The notes below the pieces were generated by a model that saw only the letters and a program-made list of their open reading frames with translations, was not told the origin of the DNA and made no database searches. Made by a program: the position numbers and the translations under genes. Of a stretch of DNA of 64,000 nt, positions 26,846 through 35,219 are shown in pieces. The stretch's first letter is position 1. Each line of letters begins with the position of its first letter. Origin of the DNA: GCA-2706205 sp964215955 (lineage in GTDB: Bacteria > Bdellovibrionota > Bacteriovoracia > Bacteriovoracales > Bacteriovoracaceae); contig CAXPDR010000017.1 of NCBI GenBank assembly GCA_964215955.1, forward strand, positions 62,001 through 126,000. Direction: 5' to 3'.

Positions 26846-27837
26846 TGAAAAAAATTATTAGTTCTGTAATGCTTTTTTCTCTTTTGTTTGGATGTGATGA
26901 AGCAGACTTTTTAAATTATAAAAACCCTCCCAAGCAAGAAAGAACAGACAAAACTGTAGATATTAGTAGTTTTATTGCTCCTGGAGTAGATATTTTGTTT
27001 GTGGTTGATAATTCCGGATCTATGGGGGGAATTCAACAAAATATTGTAAAAAACTCAGAAATCTTTATGAAAGAGTTTATTAAAGGAAACCTTATTGATT
27101 GGAGATTAGGTGTTGTTTCAACTGATAAGGCTCAAGCCCCATTTTTAGGGTTTGAAACAATTTTTGATAAAAATATAACAAATCCAGTTCCAATTTTTAA
27201 AAACGCCATAGATAGTCTAGGAACAAGTGGAAGTGGGTGGGAATTCATTTTCTACAATGGCTTAAGGCATTTAACAGATCCAAACTATAATTTTGTAAGA
27301 CGCCATTCTCATTTGGCCATAGTGATGGTTACTGATGAGGAAGAGCAAAGTGAAGATGAGTATGGTGCTCAATATGAAGCTTTGACTTTTATAAACGCAG
27401 TAAAGTCTTTAAAAGATCCCACTAAAAAGGTGAGATTTTATGGTGCATTTGACTTCGATGATTTGGAAGAATGCGATAATTGGGGGGCCAGTTATTACGG
27501 TTCACCATTTGAAAAAGTTATAACAGAGACCGGTGGAATATTTATGTCTGCTTGTACTGAAGACTTCGGAGTTAAACTTGCTGAAATAGGTAGAGATATT
27601 GCATCATTAGTAGATCTTCCAACTATTACTCTTAATACACGACCAAAAATCGAAACAATTCAAGTTTTCTACAAAGGGGTGGAACTTCCAGCTGGTGATA
27701 GAGACAAAGGTGGAGTTTGGTTCTATGATAAATATTATAATACTATAACTTTTTATACTCTTGATTTTGTCGCTGATGATTCTGATTTTAACGTAAATAT
27801 TAAATTTGATATTCAAGATGGTATAAATAGAGATTAG
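26845..27837 (+). CDS. von Willebrand factor A lipoprotein (CglB-like)
   Basis: 330 residues from the GTG at 26845, which shares a base with the previous stop and gives a standard lipoprotein signal (KKIISSVMLFSLLFGC, Cys17). The open frame begins at an ATG 21 bases earlier, a less likely start. The vWA domain has an intact MIDAS metal site: D55, S57 and S59 in VVDNSGSMGG, and a later VMVTDEEE. In Myxococcus, CglB is a vWA lipoprotein adhesin that couples the Glt machine to the surface. The last gene of the operon thus looks like the adhesin. Asp follows the lipid Cys, which in E. coli would signal inner-membrane retention; whether that rule holds here is unknown. Confidence 0.78.
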   Translation: MKKIISSVMLFSLLFGCDEADFLNYKNPPKQERTDKTVDISSFIAPGVDILFVVDNSGSMGGIQQNIVKNSEIFMKEFIKGNLIDWRLGVVSTDKAQAPFLGFETIFDKNITNPVPIFKNAIDSLGTSGSGWEFIFYNGLRHLTDPNYNFVRRHSHLAIVMVTDEEEQSEDEYGAQYEALTFINAVKSLKDPTKKVRFYGAFDFDDLEECDNWGASYYGSPFEKVITETGGIFMSACTEDFGVKLAEIGRDIASLVDLPTITLNTRPKIETIQVFYKGVELPAGDRDKGGVWFYDKYYNTITFYTLDFVADDSDFNVNIKFDIQDGINRD

Positions 27838-27838
27838 C

Positions 27839-27857
27839 CTGTAAAAAGCTTAAACAG
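27839..27857. repeat. Palindromic element upstream of a sigma-54 promoter (copy 2)
   Basis: CTGTAAAAAGCTTAAACAG, centred on AAGCTT, matches 18 of 19 bases of the element at 15609-15627. It starts just after the stop of the vWA gene and lies 56 bases before the sigma-54 motif at 27914. Confidence 0.5.
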
Positions 27858-27913
27858 AAGATAATCTTTGATTGATTCTTCTTGACTAAGTCATTGAAAT
27901 TATATGGAATTTC

Positions 27914-27929
27914 TGGCATGTTGCTTGCT
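27914..27929 (+). promoter_or_regulatory. Sigma-54 (-24/-12) promoter
   Basis: TGGCAT-GTTGC-TTGCT, with GG and GC ten bases apart, stands about 25 bases before the ATG at 27954. Same hexamer and pentamer as the promoters at 15667 and 46871. Confidence 0.8.
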
Positions 27930-27953
27930 CCTAAATAGATGGTGGAGGTAAGT

Positions 27954-28427
27954 ATGAAATCAATAATATTTGGTTTAATCATTTTTTTATCGTCTAATGT
28001 CTTTCCTGAAACAAATGAAAATCTTATTCAAAAAATTGAAATTCGCTTAAAAAGAGTTGAATCTGGGATGGCCTTTATTGTCGTTGATAAAAAAGGTTTA
28101 GAACTCGATAAGAAAAAGGTTGAGTTCATTCATATGATCAATATGGACTTGCGAAGATTTTATGGAAAGGATATAAAAAACATTAATATTGTTAGAAAGT
28201 TAAGAGGACTTCCTGAATATTCATACCGACTCAAGATTGAAGGTACAACTTACCAAGGTCTTTCAGGACTTAGGGCATATCTTAAAAGCGAATATCAACA
28301 AACTGAAATCTTGGGCCTTTTTGATAAAGCAATTGAGAGCCTTATGAAGAATAAAAAAGATGGTTCTGTCCAAGATATTTATGATTGGCTTTGTTTAAAC
28401 TTAAGATATAATCAACCAAGGTGTTAA
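27954..28427 (+). CDS. Secreted protein of unknown function, sigma-54-controlled
   Basis: 157 residues from the ATG at 27954, five bases after GGAGG; the frame opens slightly earlier at 27939. Signal peptide MKSIIFGLIIFLSSNVFP. The mature part is small, basic and mixed alpha/beta (IEIRLKRVESGMAFIVVDKKG, YRLKIEGTTYQGLSGLRAYL), without a family I recognise. It stands just after the Glt-like operon and shares its promoter type and upstream palindrome with the barrel gene at 15723, so the two are probably co-regulated. Confidence 0.65.
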   Translation: MKSIIFGLIIFLSSNVFPETNENLIQKIEIRLKRVESGMAFIVVDKKGLELDKKKVEFIHMINMDLRRFYGKDIKNINIVRKLRGLPEYSYRLKIEGTTYQGLSGLRAYLKSEYQQTEILGLFDKAIESLMKNKKDGSVQDIYDWLCLNLRYNQPRC

Positions 28428-28447
28428 ATTTGAACTCAAGGACGATT

Positions 28448-29047
28448 ATGTTTTCAAGACTATTTATTGTATTTTTTTTCTTTTTCTCTGTTTCTAGTTA
28501 CGCATTAAATCCGGGGGATGAAGCCAAAGACTTTAGTCTTATGAACCAGAATGGAAAAATGGTTAAGCTATCAGATTATAAAGGGAAACTAATTGTACTT
28601 GAATGGTTCAATCATGGCTGTCCTTATGTCAAAAAACATTATAATTCAGGAAATATGCAGACGACCCAAAAAACTTATATTGATAATCAAGATGTTGTAT
28701 GGCTTAGTATAATTTCTTCGGCAAATGGTAAACAAGGTCATCTTAAAGATGCTAAAGAAGCTTTAAGTAAAATGAAAGAAGTAGGAATGAAATCTAACCA
28801 TTTACTATTAGATCATGATGGTAAAGTTGGACAAGCATATGGAGCTAAAACGACCCCTCATATGTATATTATCGGCTATGATTTTAAATTGGCTTATGTT
28901 GGTGCCATTGATTCGATTGCATCAGCTGATCCCTCAGATATTGCAAAAAGCACTAATTATGTGACATCTTCTATAAGTAAAATTATGCTGAAGGAAAAGC
29001 CAAGTCCTAGTAAAACTAAGCCATATGGATGTTCGGTTAAGTATTAG
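28448..29047 (+). CDS. Exported redoxin (AhpC/TSA-thioredoxin fold)
   Basis: 199 residues from the ATG at 28448 (AAGGA five bases before); signal peptide with a run of Phe. The fold is peroxiredoxin/thioredoxin-like: GDEAKDFSLMNQNGK, then LEWFNHGCPYVKKHY with a single active Cys, C58, and TTPHMYIIG with the cis-Pro. This belongs to the redoxin subgroup with a CPxVKKHY motif, usually annotated only as thioredoxin-family. The second Cys of CxxC is missing, so it is more likely a peroxidase or reductase than a thiol-disulfide exchanger. Overlaps the convergent thioesterase gene by 11 bases at the 3' ends. Confidence 0.8.
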   Translation: MFSRLFIVFFFFFSVSSYALNPGDEAKDFSLMNQNGKMVKLSDYKGKLIVLEWFNHGCPYVKKHYNSGNMQTTQKTYIDNQDVVWLSIISSANGKQGHLKDAKEALSKMKEVGMKSNHLLLDHDGKVGQAYGAKTTPHMYIIGYDFKLAYVGAIDSIASADPSDIAKSTNYVTSSISKIMLKEKPSPSKTKPYGCSVKY

Positions 29048-29534
29048 AGTCTTCTCTTTTTAGTTTTTGATGAAGTTCTTTATTTGACTTCATTCTTTCT
29101 TGGGCATTTTTGTAGCGCCTAATTTCATCCTCAGATTCTGGTTTGAGATCTGGAACCTCTTTTGGATTACCAAACTCATCGATAGAGACAAAGGTCAGGT
29201 ATGCCTTAGTGGTCAACCTAATTTCTTCTGTCATAGGATTCTCACTTTCTACTCGCACTCCAATAATCATGGAAGTCCTTCCTACATAATTCATTGAGGC
29301 TTTTATGATCACGTGAGAACCAATATTTATAGGTGATCTAAACTCGATATTATCAATGTGAACTGTTACAACCGGATTATTACAGTGCTTACTAGCACAC
29401 ATTGCCGCTGCGATATCAATCCAGCTCATAACAACACCACCAAAAATAGTTCCATGAGCATTGGTATCTCCAGGCATGACAATTTGCCTCATACTGATAG
29501 CACTATCTTTTGGTGTTTTTATTTTTCGACTCAT
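29037..29534 (-). CDS. Acyl-CoA thioesterase, hotdog fold (YciA/BACH type)
   Basis: 165 residues, cytoplasmic. Hydrolyses acyl-CoA to free acid and CoA. The hotdog signature is clear: MPGDTNAHGTIFGGVVMSW with N25, H27 and G28, D40 at the helix end, then FRSPINIGSHVIIKASMNYVGRTSM and VESENPMT. A C-terminal charged tail of about 35 residues follows. Overlaps the stop of the giant lipoprotein gene by four bases (ATGA on the minus strand), so it is the second gene of that transcript, an odd pairing of a housekeeping-type enzyme with a surface protein. Confidence 0.88.
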   Translation of the reverse strand: MSRKIKTPKDSAISMRQIVMPGDTNAHGTIFGGVVMSWIDIAAAMCASKHCNNPVVTVHIDNIEFRSPINIGSHVIIKASMNYVGRTSMIIGVRVESENPMTEEIRLTTKAYLTFVSIDEFGNPKEVPDLKPESEDEIRRYKNAQERMKSNKELHQKLKREDSNT

Positions 29535-32500
29535 TCTTCATACCCACAGTAAATATGATGATTCCATCTGAAACCATTTACAAATGTATTATAATTTCTT
29601 TCAGGAATTGCATCGGCTTCATTGTCGGCAGGGTCATCAACAATAGAGTAGAGAGCAGCTTCGATTGAACCTTGGGTACCTACAGGTTGCCCTCTGTATT
29701 CTCCAAATGCTGAACCTCTTCTTGTAGAGCCTGTTGCACAATATTTTTCACCTAAGGCCTGAAGCTTCGTAAGAACTGTACTATTTAATTTGGGCTCTCC
29801 TGTCTTTTCATCAAAATCAGTTTCATCAAGTGGTGTTTCTAGCTCTGAACTAACTCCCTCTCCGGATACAAATTTATTAAAGTAAACTGTTAAGTCCGTT
29901 CCAACAGGGAGCTTACATGTTTTTAATGATTCATTGTTTTCATTAACTACTGCTGTTCCTGAACAACAAAGAGAGCTATCATCTGTTGCGCTTATTTCTG
30001 TTCCAAGTTCAAGACAGCATTTAAATTGATTATCCGAAAAAATTTGATCCACTTCTAGCAGCTCTTGTGTCGCACCTAGATTTTGATTAAGAGAATTTGC
30101 ATTTAACGGAGCAGGAGCAGAGTCATTATTCCACGGGGAGTCTAAGCTAGAGTCATAAAAAGTTCTGTCATGATTTAAGAAATCCATGACTGTTTTTAAG
30201 GCCTGCCCAAAAGCTTCTTCTTTAAAAATTCCTGGAACTAGGTTTTGGTAAACATCATTACAGTAAATTGGTTCATATACCATTTGTGGAATACCAACAT
30301 ATTCAAGCTTTCCTAATTTTTTAAGATAGTAGAGTGCATTTCCTGGATCAGAGCTTCTTCTGTAATCTAACATTGCTGGATCAGCTACTGTTGTGGCCGC
30401 TGCCTTAGAGCCTTCATATTCTAGTGTCCCAACTGGAACAAAATTAATCCGTAATTCAGAATCTTTATTATCATAATTAGCTACATCCTGTTTATCAGCA
30501 TTAGATAATCCGACTCTTAATACTCTTGTAAGAGGGTCATATAAATAACAGCAATTTCTTGTTCCAACGCCGGCATCTGGACAGGCATAATTCACACCAT
30601 CATCATGCCAGTCAGCATCTTCATCATCGATTCCTGCATTAAATGGTGCTCCTGCATATGATATATTTGCTGGGGAACAAAGGATTTCATCTTCCTCTAA
30701 TCCAAGCGGTCCTGGATCAGGGAAAGGATTTGCTGTTGGATTTGGATCAGTTAATCTAATCTTTAAATCGGAGATATTATCAAAACTTACAAAGGTAGGA
30801 ATTCTTGTGATAAGGTTTTTTCTTGTTATATTTGATGGGTCATCATCATCTGACCAAGGTAGAACATAACCTCTCGATTTAAAATCATTGTCACTAATAT
30901 TAAATCCTGAATAGGGAACAAAAAATCCAAAAGTAAAAGGATTATTGATCCATTCACCATCCATCGTCAATAAGCTAGAGCTTAGAAATTGAATGGCATC
31001 ATTTCCGACTTGAGTATTTAGAGTCGGTTTGGTTATTACCGTAAAGCTACTGATTCCATCAATATCATGTTGAGCACAACCGGAAGCAGTTTGACTTGGA
31101 TCAAAGCAGAAATCAATTTTGTCTTTGTCTAATTGAGAATTAAAAGTAGATAATGGATTCGTTGGATCTGGGTCATAGGCTTCTGGGTTATCTGTTAGGG
31201 CCAGTGCACTTCTGTAGTTTAAACAAGAGAAATTAGCTGGGTTGAAGTTTAATCTGTTTATTGACCAATTATTGGTACCATCTTCAAATTTTCTCACCCA
31301 GGTTCCACCACAACAAGTTCTAGATGCTGCTGAATGGATCGTCTTCCACTGGTTCGCATTAGTTATATTAATAGAATTATCAATAACTTTATTTCCGTCA
31401 GAGTCTCTTGTATTTGCTGAAGGTCTAATAATATTTGATTTTTTAGTAAATGAATCAATTGTGCTATCCACCACTGAATATCTAGAATAGCGATTTGAAT
31501 CAATTGGGTTTAGGGCACCATACGCTGATGTATTTAGATCAATTGATTCTTCTGCATTAGGAGAGTCCTCTGTATACATCGTTAAGTCTTGGCCAGTTGG
31601 TCTACAACATTTATTATTATGCATAGAGTATGTATTAAAATTTGGATCATCTGTCCCTGTAGGTTCGGCCATTTTTTGGCCACAAACAAGATATTCTTCA
31701 AAATAACTTTTTTCTGCTAAGTTTCCAAAAAAACTTTCAGGTACTAAGTCTATAACAGAGGCTTGAAGTTTATTCGGAGAACAGTCAAGGTCTGTGTGAC
31801 AAACAGCACCTGCTTTTCTCATACAAGCATCTCTAGCAAATGTTTGTTCAATAATTGTTGATGATGAGCCTAGGGGCTCTCCTTCAATTGTCTTGAATGC
31901 TGAGTAAGGCTTGAGATCTGATCCACTTGTTGTTTGAGTGATTACTGCATCAGCACTCAAAGATTCTAAACCACAAGAGTTTTGGGCCATAGAGTAATAA
32001 CCGGTAACAGACTTTCTTGATTGAGGTGTTCCGATACCAGGGATCATGAAATTATCATTTAAGAAACTATCTTGGGTGTAAATATAATTTCCATCTTCAT
32101 CTAAAAATGGACAGGAAGCGTATCTTAAACTGGTGTATAGGGTAGAATTACAACCACCAATCTGAGATATATAATCAGTTCTAAATCCTGGATCAGCAGA
32201 CTTATGCTGTTCAGCTGGATTCCAGTCTTTAGTATCGACAATAGAATTGTATGCTGGCAATTTTTTTCCAGGTCTACAAATACCAAAGTTTCCTGCCCCG
32301 CTTGGATCCATTAAACTTAAGTTTTCACTCAATGCTGTTATGGCCTCACTAGGGAGTGGTCCTAAATTACCTGTATTTAAGTAATGTCGTGGTCTACCTA
32401 AAATATCTGAGTCTTGTCCATAAAGATGATTTTTCGCATTAATTAGTTCATCTAAAGGTCTTGCATATCTTGCTACTTCCGAATTAAAAGCTTTGCTTGA

Positions 32501-35011
32501 ACTAAGTGGAGCACAGTAAAAATTCGGAGCACATGTTAAATTTTTTCTTAAAGTTTCATCGCTTATATTGGCATAATCAAGTCTACAAGGGGATCCTGCA
32601 CCACGGTAAACACACCTTTTAGTTGAGCTTCCTGGAGGTAATTGACCTTGTTGAAGAAGTCCGGCAATATTGTCTGTTTTCTTTGCATTTGCTATTTCTG
32701 TTGCCTTATCGACTTCAAAGGTTGGCCAATTTGTTTTTGAGTAGGTTACATCAGCACAAGTATACTCCCAGCCAAGCTTAGTTATACAGTGAGAATCTGT
32801 TTCACATGAATGCCATTCCTGACATGATGCTGCTTCATTTTGAGATGAATCATTTATTTCAAGTGAAGGATCAAAGTCATATCTCGCAGCACTTGATTGG
32901 TTTTGATATTCTTGAATGGAAACAATATGATTTGTTGGGGTGGTGAGATCTGAGAAAGGGGAGTTAATCGCCAAGTATAATGTATTCGTAGTCGATTGAA
33001 CAATTCTTCCCTTTCCAATTGCAAACCAAGTAACGCCATCGAATGAACCTATAAGAGCACCTTTGTTAAAACCATACCAGTCTCTTTGGTAGCCATTAAT
33101 GAAGAGGGCCGCTTGGGTTTTTAATCTATTAAGCCGTTGTTGTTGAGGATCTCCATTTGTAACATGAGAGTAAGGAAGCATCGTTGGAGGAACAAAACAA
33201 GCCCTTCCAAAAATTGTATCTTCATAGTTTCCAAGAGTCGTATTGGAACCATATGTATCTCTTTCTGTTGTCCACCCCACAGCTTGGACTCCAACTCCAT
33301 AATTAGCAAAAGGATTTGCACTGAAGTTATCGAACCAAGAGTCTTTTGCACAGCCTGGACAGGTCTGAAAAAAACCACTTTTAGTCGCTATTAAGTATTG
33401 TTTATCAAAGTCTACATTTATTTTATATGCAGGTATGGCCTTATCTAATTGAACCGTCATTTGTCCAATGATTGAGTTCATATTAAATTTACCATTATTT
33501 GGAAAAATATAGCCATCATCTAAATATGAAAACTCATCGCCTTCTTGAATCCCACTCGCATTGGCAGGGACTGTTTCATTGGTATAAATTTCAACATTAT
33601 TAGTATCAAAAAATCTATGAGGTGCACTCTTCGTATTAACTAATACATCTAAATCTTGAAAAGGTAGTGGAGTTTGATCAACAGGTGGAGTTATACATGA
33701 GATTGATGAGATTGTTGTCGTTTCATTTCCAAATGCATCAGTTTCATAATTTGCTTTATAGGTATAAGCTGGGCAGATGGAAATCATTTGGTTTAAATCA
33801 TTTTTTTCTGTACAGCCACAGTTAGTGTATAGACGTTTCATGACTGTTTGGTAATAGTAATCGTCAGCACTATTGGTCATATTACATGCAGTATAAGACT
33901 TATCAGTATTATACGGATTTTTATGAAATGGATCGGAGATAGAATTTGCAATCAACTCTTCTACACAATTAAAGTCTTTGATTGACTCTTCAAGACGAGT
34001 ATCAGAATCACCTATTGGGTCTTCTGGATCTGCAGGATCTGAAGGTGGAAGTTCATCCTGGTCTGGGTCTTCAAGACATGCATAATAAAATTGAGGATAA
34101 TCTTTATACCAGTATTCATTGTTTAACTTTTCTGCTTCAGCTGCATTGAAACCAGCAGGGTCAGCTGTGACTCCAGCAATCTTTACATTTTTTTCTTTTA
34201 TACATTGACCATCTAGACAACAATCAAATCCTTGAGCGACACATTCAGAATTACTGCAACTAGCAGAGCTGCTATCTGAATTATTATTTGGATCAACTCT
34301 AAGGGTTAAGGAGTCGTAAAGGTTTTCGGAAAGTAGTTCTAGTAAAGTATTAGAACTATATCCTTTTAGTATTCCATTATTAATTACTTTAAAAAGCTTA
34401 ACATTTGTGGAAGATATAATTCCCTGACAGGTAGGGCAGATATCTTCAATTTTATATGCGATTGAGGTATCAGAGCTATTAATTACTCCATTGAGATCTG
34501 AGTCGTTTAATGAAACTTCTGTTAATTCCTCATTTACAACTTGGATTGAATTATAGTTACAGGCCGTAGAGTTTCCAATTTCAGTCCCACTGTTCACCAG
34601 AAAGACATAAGCCTTGTAACCTTGGCTTAATTGAGTTGAAAAATAAGGAGTCACTTTAAATCTTACTCTTTTTGGCTTATGGCTTGCTGATTGAACAAAG
34701 CTTGCTTCTAAGCAATATGTGTTACTGCCGCCAACTTCATTTGAAACCTCGCCCTTTACTAAGGTTTGAATGGCATCACCCGCAATAATAAGATTCTTTT
34801 TATTGTCAATATCTAGGGTCACTGTTGTTGTTATATTTCCATTTTCAAACCAACCAGAATCAGTTCCATTAATAGTGGAACTTAAATCTGGATAATTGTC
34901 CTCGGAGGTTGTACTTGTGGAATCACTACCAGTGGTAATTTCTCTCACTGCTCTTTGTTCAGAAAGGCAACTCGCAAGTAGGGTAAATGTTAATAATAAT
35001 ATTAATTTCAT
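29531..35011 (-). CDS. Giant cysteine-rich lipoprotein of unknown function
   Basis: About 1,826 residues. The ATG at 35011 starts a lipoprotein signal (MKLILLLTFTLLASC). A Ser/Thr-rich linker follows. The rest is rich in Asp, Pro, Asn and Tyr, with many adjacent cysteine pairs (DCCLDGQC, NKCCRPTG, RTCCGGTW, RNCCYLY, FKCCLEL, LCCSGTA), typical of a rigid disulfide-bonded extracellular protein. A phrase recurs: C-x-P-x-G-x-D-L-T-x-Y near both 'CCRPTGQDLTMY' and 'CKLPVGTDLTVY'. No known domain recognised. A sigma-28-like promoter lies just upstream. Probably a surface-exposed or secreted protein of the motile phase; that is inference. Confidence 0.7.
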   Translation of the reverse strand: MKLILLLTFTLLASCLSEQRAVREITTGSDSTSTTSEDNYPDLSSTINGTDSGWFENGNITTTVTLDIDNKKNLIIAGDAIQTLVKGEVSNEVGGSNTYCLEASFVQSASHKPKRVRFKVTPYFSTQLSQGYKAYVFLVNSGTEIGNSTACNYNSIQVVNEELTEVSLNDSDLNGVINSSDTSIAYKIEDICPTCQGIISSTNVKLFKVINNGILKGYSSNTLLELLSENLYDSLTLRVDPNNNSDSSSASCSNSECVAQGFDCCLDGQCIKEKNVKIAGVTADPAGFNAAEAEKLNNEYWYKDYPQFYYACLEDPDQDELPPSDPADPEDPIGDSDTRLEESIKDFNCVEELIANSISDPFHKNPYNTDKSYTACNMTNSADDYYYQTVMKRLYTNCGCTEKNDLNQMISICPAYTYKANYETDAFGNETTTISSISCITPPVDQTPLPFQDLDVLVNTKSAPHRFFDTNNVEIYTNETVPANASGIQEGDEFSYLDDGYIFPNNGKFNMNSIIGQMTVQLDKAIPAYKINVDFDKQYLIATKSGFFQTCPGCAKDSWFDNFSANPFANYGVGVQAVGWTTERDTYGSNTTLGNYEDTIFGRACFVPPTMLPYSHVTNGDPQQQRLNRLKTQAALFINGYQRDWYGFNKGALIGSFDGVTWFAIGKGRIVQSTTNTLYLAINSPFSDLTTPTNHIVSIQEYQNQSSAARYDFDPSLEINDSSQNEAASCQEWHSCETDSHCITKLGWEYTCADVTYSKTNWPTFEVDKATEIANAKKTDNIAGLLQQGQLPPGSSTKRCVYRGAGSPCRLDYANISDETLRKNLTCAPNFYCAPLSSSKAFNSEVARYARPLDELINAKNHLYGQDSDILGRPRHYLNTGNLGPLPSEAITALSENLSLMDPSGAGNFGICRPGKKLPAYNSIVDTKDWNPAEQHKSADPGFRTDYISQIGGCNSTLYTSLRYASCPFLDEDGNYIYTQDSFLNDNFMIPGIGTPQSRKSVTGYYSMAQNSCGLESLSADAVITQTTSGSDLKPYSAFKTIEGEPLGSSSTIIEQTFARDACMRKAGAVCHTDLDCSPNKLQASVIDLVPESFFGNLAEKSYFEEYLVCGQKMAEPTGTDDPNFNTYSMHNNKCCRPTGQDLTMYTEDSPNAEESIDLNTSAYGALNPIDSNRYSRYSVVDSTIDSFTKKSNIIRPSANTRDSDGNKVIDNSINITNANQWKTIHSAASRTCCGGTWVRKFEDGTNNWSINRLNFNPANFSCLNYRSALALTDNPEAYDPDPTNPLSTFNSQLDKDKIDFCFDPSQTASGCAQHDIDGISSFTVITKPTLNTQVGNDAIQFLSSSLLTMDGEWINNPFTFGFFVPYSGFNISDNDFKSRGYVLPWSDDDDPSNITRKNLITRIPTFVSFDNISDLKIRLTDPNPTANPFPDPGPLGLEEDEILCSPANISYAGAPFNAGIDDEDADWHDDGVNYACPDAGVGTRNCCYLYDPLTRVLRVGLSNADKQDVANYDNKDSELRINFVPVGTLEYEGSKAAATTVADPAMLDYRRSSDPGNALYYLKKLGKLEYVGIPQMVYEPIYCNDVYQNLVPGIFKEEAFGQALKTVMDFLNHDRTFYDSSLDSPWNNDSAPAPLNANSLNQNLGATQELLEVDQIFSDNQFKCCLELGTEISATDDSSLCCSGTAVVNENNESLKTCKLPVGTDLTVYFNKFVSGEGVSSELETPLDETDFDEKTGEPKLNSTVLTKLQALGEKYCATGSTRRGSAFGEYRGQPVGTQGSIEAALYSIVDDPADNEADAIPERNYNTFVNGFRWNHHIYCGYEE

Positions 35012-35035
35012 CAAAACTTTTTAATCCTCTAAAGC

Positions 35036-35062
35036 TTATCGGCATTTAAAAACATGATTTTA
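35036..35062 (-). promoter_or_regulatory. Sigma-28 (FliA)-like promoter for the giant lipoprotein
   Basis: On the minus strand TAAA-N15-GCCGATAA, an exact match to the core flagellar sigma-28 consensus. The predicted start is about 18 bases before the ATG at 35011, with AGAGGA between. Confidence 0.7.
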
Positions 35063-35219
35063 AATACTTAAGAATATTCTAAAGTGAGACGGAAGATTTT
35101 TTCTGTTTAATAGCTAAAACCCTCATAATTAGTGCTAAGTTATTGAAAACTTGAGAGTTTGTGTTGTTTTAATTCTGAGGTGAATACTTGGTCTTTGGGA
35201 CCATTGCCAAAAATCATGG

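Noticed and set aside
35189..35203. TGGTC/GACCA hairpin after the coiled-coil gene as a terminator
   Set aside because: Stem is only five base pairs and no T run follows on the minus strand.
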